Shown in pieces: positions 6,262 to 11,709 of a stretch of 11,709 nt of DNA. How positions within the stretch are numbered: the stretch's first letter is position 1; every line of letters starts with the position of its first letter. Source of the DNA: Hyphomicrobium_A sp943371625 (GTDB lineage Bacteria; Pseudomonadota; Alphaproteobacteria; Rhizobiales; Hyphomicrobiaceae); the NCBI GenBank assembly GCA_943371625.1, contig CALRVN010000086.1, positions 1 to 11,709 of the forward strand, in the 5' to 3' direction. Position numbers and translations under genes: made by a program. Below the pieces are notes generated by a model that was not told the origin of the DNA, did not search any database, and saw only the letters and a program-made list of their open reading frames with translations.

Positions 6262-7278
6262 ATGCCGATAACCGCGGGCTACGACGTAGGCGGGGCGCAC
6301 CTCAAGGTGGCGCTGGCGCAGGATGGGCGCACCATCGCCGTGCGCCAGATCGCGTGCCCGCTGTGGAAGGGCATCGAGCACCTCGATGCCGCCTTCGCCG
6401 AGGCAGCCGATCTAATTGCCCGTGCGGACAGGCACGCTGTCACCATGACCGGCGAACTGTGCGAGATATTCCCCGATCGTCCGACCGGCGTGCGCGTCAT
6501 CATCGATCGCTTGAAACGGCTGCTGCCAAGCTTCCAGGTGTGGATGGGCGTGCACGGTCTCGCTGCGCCCGACGCCGCCGAGGCCGATCCGATGAGCGCC
6601 GCGTCGACGAACTTCCTCGCCTCGGCCGCGTTCGTTGCTAAGCGGCTGCCCGATGCCTTGCTCGTCGACATGGGCTCGACCACGACGGATATCGTCGCAG
6701 TGCGCGACGGAGCGGTTGTCGCCCGCGGCCTCACCGACGGCGATCGGCTGATCACCGGCGAACTCGTCTACACCGGCCTCACCCGCACCGACGTCAGCAT
6801 CGTCGCCCAACGCGGCACACTGCGCGGGCGCATGCAGCGGTTAGCGGCGGGCGGCTTCGCCAACATGGCCGACGTGCGCCGCGTGCTCGGCACGCTGTCC
6901 GATGACGTCGACCAGCATTCAACGCTCGACGGCCGCGGCAAGTCGCTCGAAGAAAGCGTCGAGCGTTTCGCGCGCTGCTTCGGCCGCGACGCGGCCGATG
7001 CATCGCTCGAAGATTGGCAGGCCGCCGCAGGGGATATCTCGGCCCGGCAGCTCGGGGACATCTCGGCGGCAATTGGGGGAGTACTCGCCGCCGCAGCGTT
7101 GCCGCCTGTTGCCCCCGTTGTCGCCGCCGGTATCGGCGCCGGGGAAGTCACAGCTCTCGCTCAAGAATTAGATCGAGAAGTGGTGTTGTTCGGCCGTTTA
7201 GCCGACGCCGACCAAGATTGTTCCGACTGGGCCACGCGCTGCGCCCCAGCAACGGCCCTCTCTATACTTTGCGGCTAG
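6262..7278 (+). CDS. Hydantoinase/oxoprolinase-like H4MPT-linked protein, MfnF-like (orf9-like)
   Basis: This 338-residue protein has the sugar-kinase/Hsp70-type ATPase-fold landmarks of the hydantoinase A family: the N-terminal phosphate loop DVGGAHLK (8-15), MTGELCEIF (62-70), ASTNFLASA (114-122), and the second phosphate loop DMGSTTTDI (136-144). It belongs to the group annotated as probable H4MPT-linked C1 transfer proteins, 'orf9' in M. extorquens. The archaeal relative MfnF (MJ0840) joins the furanmethyl diphosphate to gamma-glutamyl-tyramine to form the methanofuran core. A matching role in bacterial methylofuran synthesis is the best inference, supported by mfnB and an mfnE-like gene 2-4 kb away. 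The ATG at 6262 has GGAG (6251-6254) seven bases upstream. Its TAG shares bases with the stop of the convergent gene, leaving no room for a terminator. Confidence 0.83.
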   Translation: MPITAGYDVGGAHLKVALAQDGRTIAVRQIACPLWKGIEHLDAAFAEAADLIARADRHAVTMTGELCEIFPDRPTGVRVIIDRLKRLLPSFQVWMGVHGLAAPDAAEADPMSAASTNFLASAAFVAKRLPDALLVDMGSTTTDIVAVRDGAVVARGLTDGDRLITGELVYTGLTRTDVSIVAQRGTLRGRMQRLAAGGFANMADVRRVLGTLSDDVDQHSTLDGRGKSLEESVERFARCFGRDAADASLEDWQAAAGDISARQLGDISAAIGGVLAAAALPPVAPVVAAGIGAGEVTALAQELDREVVLFGRLADADQDCSDWATRCAPATALSILCG

Positions 7279-7841
7279 CGCGTGCCGGCACGCCAAGCGT
7301 CGATCTTTTCTACGAGCCAACCCCAGGCTTCTTGCTCACGCTCGCCCGCCGTCTTGGCGATCGCGATCTCGAGATACTTCAATTCGTTCTCGACCTTGTC
7401 CGGTGGCAGCATCTTCAACCGCGTCACCAGCACCGCGCATTCCAGCACCGCCGCCTGCGCCCGGTTGAACCCCTCCCACGGCCGATGGCTCGCCTCATAT
7501 TCCAGTTTGCACTTGAAGCGCGGCCGCTGCGGATCATCCGAGAAGCTGTCGACCGCCAGCTCCCAATGCGACACCGCATCGGAAAGTCTCACACCCCGCA
7601 CCCGCTCTGCAGGCGACGTCGCCCAATCCTTCCGTCCCGTCACGCACCCGGCGAACACGCGCACATCGTCCGTGTGGCTCGCCACCGCATAGGGAACCTC
7701 GGTCAGGTTTTCGAGCGTACGCGACGGGCGAAACGGAGCAATGATCCACTGCTCGCCATCCGCGAGCAGCCCAAGCGGCGCGATATGCGCCTCACCCTTC
7801 GCGTTGGTCGTCGTCACGATCGTTTCGACGATACGCGGCAT
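7275..7841 (-). CDS. DUF447 family protein, probable flavin-binding split barrel (orf19-like)
   Basis: The 188-residue product matches the DUF447 family found in methanogens and in methylotroph H4MPT islands ('orf19'). The N-terminal half begins ETIVTTTNAKGEAHIAPLG (6-24), followed by FRPSRTLENL; this is the pattern of a flavin-reductase-like split barrel in which nucleotide contacts come from the first strands. The C-terminal third is helical and charged (KVENELKYLEIAIAKT). FMN binding and a redox step in cofactor synthesis are inferences; no reaction is established to my knowledge. The ATG at 7841 has AAGGAGA (complement of 7848-7854) a few bases upstream and lies inside the end of the DHPS-like gene, with a 50-base overlap. 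It is the last gene of the minus-strand cluster and ends stop-to-stop with the convergent mfnF-like gene. Confidence 0.8.
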   Translation of the reverse strand: MPRIVETIVTTTNAKGEAHIAPLGLLADGEQWIIAPFRPSRTLENLTEVPYAVASHTDDVRVFAGCVTGRKDWATSPAERVRGVRLSDAVSHWELAVDSFSDDPQRPRFKCKLEYEASHRPWEGFNRAQAAVLECAVLVTRLKMLPPDKVENELKYLEIAIAKTAGEREQEAWGWLVEKIDAWRAGTR

Positions 7842-9243
7842 CCTGCTTCTCCTTGCGGGCGGCTTTCAGCGTCGCGCCTTCCGGCGCGTGTTGTGTCAGG
7901 TCTTCGGATTTGCGATTGGCAGCGACGCCCCAGTCCAGCGAGACGTCCTGCACATAGCGCTTCGCGAGAGCGCGGGCGATCTCGGCCTTGGCCAGTTCGT
8001 ATCCGAGATAGAACGCGTGCGCGCCGTCGTGCTCCACACCGAGCTTGTCGAACAGCGCAAACGGATCCTCGGCCACATGATGGCCGTCACGGTTATAGAC
8101 GTGCAGCCCGTCGGTCGCCGCCGCGATGCGGTAATTCGGATCGCGCACCTCTTTCGCCTTCTCGACCACTTGCTCCGGCGTATCTGGAAACGGCCGCAGA
8201 TCGTGCAGCGATAGCAACCCTGCGTCATACCCCTTCGGCAGGTTTCCGTCCTCGCGCGCGCGGTACATCAGCCGACGCGCCGCGTCGTGCTCCTCGACCG
8301 TGCGTCGCGTATGCGGCGATACCTGCACGATCAGCACGTTGTGGATCTGGAGCTCGGCGCAAATCCCAATGAGGATTGCCGTCACGCCCTGGCTGTCGGC
8401 ATCCGTCAGCTCGGTGAGATTGCCGGTGCCCATCAGGATCTCGACGTCCGGGCGCCGACGCCGCAACTCAGCGTAGCGCTCGAGCGACGTCATGAAGCCG
8501 AAGTTGATCGGATCGAGCACCGGGTCCGCGATGTGCGGAATACCCTTCGCCTTGCACCGATCGATCGCGCGCAGCAGCGAGTCGACATCGCCATGCGGCC
8601 GCGGCAGCAGCACGGGAACGCACGCGGTCCCCTCGATGGCGTCGATATTGGATTCATCAAGGCTGAGCACGTAGTTGGCGCCAGCGCGCGCGCCGCGGCG
8701 CAACTCCTCCGTGTCGCCGGAATCGACGCTCACCTTCAAACCCGCGCGCTTCATCGCCGCGACCGTCTCTTCCAGGTGCGGGAACGTCACGTCCGGCTGG
8801 CAACCGATGTCGACCACGTCCGCACCTTTGGCGACGAGTTCCTTTCCTTTGGCGACGAGGGCATCTACGGACAGCCCCGGCGCGTCGACGATCTCCGCAA
8901 AGATGCGAATGTCCTGTTTCGAAAGATCAGGCGGACCGCCGTCCTTACCGAAATACTGCGGTATGTCGATGATCTCGTCCGGCCCGCGCTCGAACGGCAC
9001 GCCGTAAAGCTCCGACAGGTGCGAAAGGTTCATGCGCGCCCGGCCGGGTACGATCACCCGGTCCGCTTCCAGCGGTTCCTTCAGGCGGTTGCGCACGATG
9101 TTCTCGGTCATCAGCGCCGCAACCTTGATGCCGAGGTTGGCGATCCGCCACGAGCCGTTCGGCAGCCCCATGGCCGCTACCGTCTCGGCGAGCCGATTTT
9201 CGGCGAGGCGCCCCGTCAGGAACAAGAGCCTTTTGTCAGCCAT
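7792..9243 (-). CDS. Dihydropteroate synthase-like protein (DUF6513/DHPS family, orf20-like)
   Basis: This 483-residue protein carries a pterin-binding TIM-barrel core like dihydropteroate synthase. GADVVDIG is at 140-147, VSVDSGD at 171-177, YVLSLDESN at 191-199, ADPVLDPINFGF at 239-250, and MGTGNLTELTDADS at 271-284. An extra N-terminal domain of about 120 residues and a C-terminal extension make it nearly twice the size of FolP. That architecture is the DHPS-related family ('orf20') of methanogens and methylotrophs. The likely role is attaching the pterin (6-hydroxymethyl-dihydropterin diphosphate) to the ribofuranosyl-aminobenzene moiety of H4MPT, or another condensation in cofactor synthesis; this is family-level inference. 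ATG 9243 follows GAGG by 10 bases and starts at the first hydrophobic strand (KRLLFLTG). The hydrophilic tail beyond about residue 440 overlaps the DUF447 gene. Confidence 0.85.
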   Translation of the reverse strand: MADKRLLFLTGRLAENRLAETVAAMGLPNGSWRIANLGIKVAALMTENIVRNRLKEPLEADRVIVPGRARMNLSHLSELYGVPFERGPDEIIDIPQYFGKDGGPPDLSKQDIRIFAEIVDAPGLSVDALVAKGKELVAKGADVVDIGCQPDVTFPHLEETVAAMKRAGLKVSVDSGDTEELRRGARAGANYVLSLDESNIDAIEGTACVPVLLPRPHGDVDSLLRAIDRCKAKGIPHIADPVLDPINFGFMTSLERYAELRRRRPDVEILMGTGNLTELTDADSQGVTAILIGICAELQIHNVLIVQVSPHTRRTVEEHDAARRLMYRAREDGNLPKGYDAGLLSLHDLRPFPDTPEQVVEKAKEVRDPNYRIAAATDGLHVYNRDGHHVAEDPFALFDKLGVEHDGAHAFYLGYELAKAEIARALAKRYVQDVSLDWGVAANRKSEDLTQHAPEGATLKAARKEKQDAAYRRNDRDDDQREG

Positions 9244-9283
9244 CGGAGCCGTGCCTCGTCGCCCGGTTCAGCTTAGCGCCCGG

Positions 9284-9931
9284 TCATCTCCGCCGCGCGA
9301 TAGCACGCTTGGCCGGCTTGCGTCGACCGGATCGATACGGAGCGGCGACCAATTGCGCAAGTTCCGCCTCGTCCCCGGCGCCGAGAACGCGCCACGAAAG
9401 CCTTGCACGTTCGACGATCTCCGCAAACACCGGGTCGACGATCCCCTTCCGAACAAGCTGCGCCGCCGTGTCGGTTGCACTGACGCGGCAGGACTTCACG
9501 ATCACGAGGTCAGCCCTGCCGAGCCGCTCGGCAAGCCGCGCCGACAACCCATCAGACGTGGTGCGCCAGTCGGCGCTGATCTTTGCATCGGTGTCGACGA
9601 GCTTGAGCGGCAACCAGACGGGCACGCGGCCTTCCGCCAGCGCTTTGTTGATTGCGACAATCGTCTCGACCGGTGAGAGGCGCGCGTGCATCGAGGCGAG
9701 CATCATGCCCGACTGATGCATCGCCAGCAGCGCCATGCGGTGGGCAGTGAGTTCGGACAGGCGATGCTTCTTGTATGCGGCGCGCACCGCGTCGGCGAAA
9801 GTCCCGCCGCCCGGAACGATCACGCACGACCGCCGCGCGGCCCCAACGATGTTCAGGATGGACGAAAGCCGGCGCCCCTCGCCGAGGCTGCCGCCGAGCT
9901 TGACGACAACAGGACTGCTTTTCGCGCTCAC
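9284..9931 (-). CDS. Amino acid kinase-family protein, MfnE-like (orf21-like)
   Basis: The 215-residue protein has amino acid kinase fold motifs: KLGGSL (11-16) for phosphate binding, VPGGGTFADAV (39-49), WRTTSDGLSARLA (122-134) and DLVIVKS (141-147). It corresponds to 'orf21' of methylotroph islands and to archaeal MfnE (MJ0458), which phosphorylates 5-(aminomethyl)-3-furanmethanol phosphate to the diphosphate used by MfnF. With mfnB in the same cluster and an mfnF-like gene nearby, a methylofuran-synthesis kinase is the most likely role; I keep the symbol blank because the assignment is by family. The start is GTG at 9931, whose GTGA overlaps the stop of the FolB-like gene. The C-terminus is unusually basic (RSGRRKPAKRAIARRR). 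A 40-base gap separates it from the DHPS-like gene. Confidence 0.82.
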   Translation of the reverse strand: MSAKSSPVVVKLGGSLGEGRRLSSILNIVGAARRSCVIVPGGGTFADAVRAAYKKHRLSELTAHRMALLAMHQSGMMLASMHARLSPVETIVAINKALAEGRVPVWLPLKLVDTDAKISADWRTTSDGLSARLAERLGRADLVIVKSCRVSATDTAAQLVRKGIVDPVFAEIVERARLSWRVLGAGDEAELAQLVAAPYRSGRRKPAKRAIARRR

Positions 9932-10323
9932 GTTACCCGCGGCCGCACGATCTCGACGCCCACGGCTTCGGGCCCGCGCTCGAGCTTTTCCACGCGCACC
10001 AGCACCGACACGATCCGCTTGTCCGACAGGCAGCGATCCGCGATCTGCGCCGCGAGTGTCTCGACCAGATCGACGTGTCCCGCCGCGACGATTGCCTTCA
10101 CACTTTTGATGATGTCGTCATACGACGGCACTTCGTCCAGATTGTCGCCCTTCGGCGACACTCCGGCGGCGACGGTCGCTTCGATCGTGAAACGGACCTG
10201 CTGCGTGATGCCCCGCTCTTCGTCGTAGGCGCCGATGGCCACTGGCAGCACGAGACCGCGCACGAAAATGCGGTCGAGGATTGTGCCGTCGTGCCGTCCG
10301 CTGATGCTCACTTTGCCGCTCAT
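9928..10323 (-). CDS. FolB-like dihydroneopterin aldolase (orf22-like)
   Basis: This 131-residue protein matches the FolB fold. Dihydroneopterin aldolase converts 7,8-dihydroneopterin to 6-hydroxymethyl-7,8-dihydropterin, a pterin precursor of both folate and H4MPT. Visible family features are DRIFVRGLVLPVAIGAYDEE (17-36), with the Tyr33/Glu35 region that binds pterin, LSYDD-type residues at 67-71 (PSYDD), LVETLA (86-91) and a C-terminal VEKLERG with Lys113 in the catalytic-lysine position. The ATG at 10323 is used rather than an in-frame ATG at 10398: it overlaps the mfnB stop as ATGA, starts just before the first strand, and avoids a 25-residue Arg/Cys-rich shadow. Its end overlaps the kinase start. 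Since it sits in the H4MPT cluster, it probably serves this pathway rather than folate synthesis. Confidence 0.85.
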   Translation of the reverse strand: MSGKVSISGRHDGTILDRIFVRGLVLPVAIGAYDEERGITQQVRFTIEATVAAGVSPKGDNLDEVPSYDDIIKSVKAIVAAGHVDLVETLAAQIADRCLSDKRIVSVLVRVEKLERGPEAVGVEIVRPRVT

Positions 10324-11090
10324 GCCACGTCTTCTGCTTCGGGCGCCATAGCACCCGTCACCGGCACGCGGCAAGCATCGCCCAATGCTGCATCGCAAAC
10401 AGGGATAATACGGCGTATCGCCCGCACCGCTTCAGCGTCGATCTCCGCCGTGCGCTCACCCTGGCGGCAAAGTCCGCCACGGAATCCGAGCACGTCGGGT
10501 TGCAGAGACAGCAGCTGCGCCACATGCTCGGCGCGCAGCGAGCCGGCCAGCCCGGCGAACATCCCTGCCGCATGCGTCGCCGCAACGAAGTCGCGCAAAG
10601 CACTAGCGGACAGAATATCCGGCAGCCCGCCACGGCGCTTGTGGCCGGTGTCGAGCATCAGCCCAGCAAATCCCGCAGCACCCGCCGCTGCTACGATGTC
10701 GAGGTCTACGCCCTCCTCGGCGAGCAGCACGCCGACGAGCCGCGCACGTCCAACATCGAGGCCGCCGAGAGCTTCCGCGATCGCCGCGCCGCTCGTTGCA
10801 TTGCTGAGACCGACTTTGACGAAATCGGCACCCGCAGCCGCCATGCCGCGTACGGAAGCAATCGTCGCCGGCACATCATCGACCGGATCACCGATGGTCG
10901 CGCTCACCGGAATGCGCCGCGGCACCGCCGCGCGAATGGCGGCCACGGTCTCCACGGGCAGCGCACCCAGCGCTCCCGCCGACGGATTTTTTGCATCGAT
11001 GATGTCGGCGCCGAGCGAAGCGACGAGCCGCGCCTCGAGCTCATCCACCACGCTGGCAAGCATCCTCGCCGATAGACGCCCGTGTTCCAT
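10320..11090 (-). CDS. mfnB: (5-formylfuran-3-yl)methyl phosphate synthase MfnB (DUF556/UPF0264)
   Basis: MfnB condenses two glyceraldehyde-3-phosphate molecules into the furan precursor of methanofuran/methylofuran. The 256-residue TIM-barrel protein shows the DUF556 signatures: LGADIIDAKNPSAGALGALP (26-45) with the Schiff-base-type lysine Lys34, FVKVG (Lys92), and FAGLMLDTGHKRRGGLPD (141-158) with Asp147 and Lys151. Family members begin close to the LLASV strand. Either ATG 11090 or ATG 11063 (residue 10) could be the start. 11090 lacks a clear Shine-Dalgarno, and at 11063 the GAGG touches the start codon, so the choice is uncertain. It lies 15 bases after the ABC ATPase and overlaps the FolB-like gene. 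Its presence shows that furan-cofactor genes are interleaved with pterin genes here. Confidence 0.87.
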   Translation of the reverse strand: MEHGRLSARMLASVVDELEARLVASLGADIIDAKNPSAGALGALPVETVAAIRAAVPRRIPVSATIGDPVDDVPATIASVRGMAAAGADFVKVGLSNATSGAAIAEALGGLDVGRARLVGVLLAEEGVDLDIVAAAGAAGFAGLMLDTGHKRRGGLPDILSASALRDFVAATHAAGMFAGLAGSLRAEHVAQLLSLQPDVLGFRGGLCRQGERTAEIDAEAVRAIRRIIPVCDAALGDACRVPVTGAMAPEAEDVA

Positions 11091-11105
11091 TAACTTTGAT
11101 GAGGT

Positions 11106-11709
11106 CTAAGCTGCGCCGAAGATGCGCCGCTGCTCCGAGCGCACCTTTTCCCGGTCGGTTCGCTCAGCTACGGACAGTCGGACCGGGACATCCTGGGCAA
11201 TAGTTGCAGGTTGGGGGGACAGACGCAAGATGCGGGTCCCAAGCATCACGCTCTCCGCCCTGTCGTGGGTGACGAACAGCACCGTCGTCGGCCGCCGCGA
11301 CCATAATTCGACCAGCAGCTCGCGCAGGGCGTGCGCCGTGGGATCGTCCAGCGAGACGAACGGCTCATCCATCAGCAGGATATCCGGCTCCAGCACGAAG
11401 GCGCGCGCCAGCGCAACCCGCCGCTGCATGCCGAGCGATATCATTTCCGGGTAGGCGTTCGCCGCCTCGGCAAGCCCGACACGCTTCAGCAGCTCCGGAA
11501 TATTGGCGAGCCGGGGATCATCCGGCGGAAGGACGAGCGCGATGTTCTCGTAGACAGTGCGCCAGGGCAGCAGCCGCGGCGACTGGAACACGAACGCCAA
11601 CGTCGGATCGCGACCGCCGAAATGGACCTCGCCTTGGTAGTCGTGGTCGAGGCCCGCAACGATGTTGAGCATCGTCGACTTGCCGCCACCCGATGGCCCC
11701 GTGATGATT
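11106..11709 (-). CDS. ABC transporter ATP-binding protein, nitrate/sulfonate/taurine type (5' end outside window)
   Basis: 200 C-terminal residues of an import-type ABC ATPase are visible; the start lies beyond the window end. Walker A GPSGGGKST is at visible residues 4-12, the Q-loop FVFQSPRLLPW has Gln42, Walker B DILLMDEP is at 109-116, a D-loop SLDD follows, and the H-loop histidine is His148 in VTHDR. The pattern after Walker A (LNIVAGL) and PW after the Q-loop resemble SsuB/TauB/NrtD importers. The signature, normally LSGGM, reads ISLGM (90-94), a departure at its first glycine. Partner permease and binding protein would be expected upstream. The 15-base gap to mfnB suggests co-transcription, hence possibly uptake of a cofactor precursor or a C1/sulfonate substrate; both are inferences. 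Confidence 0.85.
   Translation of the reverse strand, partial: IITGPSGGGKSTMLNIVAGLDHDYQGEVHFGGRDPTLAFVFQSPRLLPWRTVYENIALVLPPDDPRLANIPELLKRVGLAEAANAYPEMISLGMQRRVALARAFVLEPDILLMDEPFVSLDDPTAHALRELLVELWSRRPTTVLFVTHDRAESVMLGTRILRLSPQPATIAQDVPVRLSVAERTDREKVRSEQRRIFGAA

Noticed and set aside
6190..6381. N-terminal extension of the orf17-like gene to an ATG at 6381
   Set aside because: It would overlap the divergent mfnF-like coding region, has no family similarity, and the ATG at 6189 has a GGAGG site.
7014..8372. Long plus-strand open frame (452 codons) opposite the DUF447 and DHPS-like genes
   Set aside because: Arg/Pro/Ser-rich composition without recognisable motifs; it crosses the end of the mfnF-like gene and lies opposite two well-supported genes. 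Typical shadow frame in GC-rich DNA.
8287..9276. Plus-strand open frame (329 codons) opposite the DHPS-like gene
   Set aside because: Antisense frame to a protein with clear pterin-binding motifs; composition rich in Arg, Ala and His, with no family resemblance.

Overview
The window is a dense, GC-rich bacterial gene island for tetrahydromethanopterin (H4MPT)-dependent C1 transfer. This is the formaldehyde oxidation pathway that aerobic methylotrophs share with methanogenic archaea. Its proteins match the families known from Methylobacterium extorquens as MtdB, Mch, Fae and the 'orf5/7/9/17/19/20/21/22/Y' set. The Fae sequence is very close to the M. extorquens protein as I remember it. Alpha-proteobacterial-type -35/-10 matches upstream of fae and the gene order suggest a methylotrophic alphaproteobacterium (Hyphomicrobium/Methylobacterium-like); the genus is an inference.

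Left block, plus strand (1-5345): the 3' part of mtdB, an ATP-grasp gene (orfY-like), mch, a RimK-like ATP-grasp gene (orf5-like), a CitG/MdcB-like gene (orf7-like) and fae. The first five genes overlap one another (4, 59, 35 and 13 bases), which points to one translationally coupled transcript. fae is set apart by a 200-base leader with its own promoter candidate, and it ends in a strong hairpin terminator that lies inside the 3' end of the convergent orf17-like gene.

Middle (5488-7278): a HisA-like gene (orf17-like, minus) and an mfnF-like gene (orf9-like, plus) diverge from a 72-base spacer that holds a nested dyad. The mfnF-like gene runs into the convergent minus-strand cluster so tightly that the two stop codons share the four bases CTAG.

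Right block, minus strand (11709 down to 7275): an ABC-transporter ATPase (cut by the window end), mfnB, a FolB-like aldolase, an mfnE-like kinase, a dihydropteroate synthase-like protein and a DUF447 protein, again with short or negative spacings.

How they fit together: Fae condenses formaldehyde with H4MPT, MtdB oxidises methylene-H4MPT to methenyl-H4MPT, and Mch hydrolyses that to formyl-H4MPT. The Fhc formyltransferase/hydrolase complex, which would use methylofuran, is not in the window. Most other genes plausibly make the two cofactors: FolB-like and DHPS-like proteins for the pterin, and MfnB, MfnE-like and MfnF-like proteins for the furan. Five genes (orfY, orf5, orf7, orf17 and DUF447-like) always travel with this pathway but have no firmly assigned reaction that I know of; they are the least understood part of the island. 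I found no RNA genes, insertion sequences, CRISPR arrays or phage genes, and no gene-free stretch longer than 200 bases.
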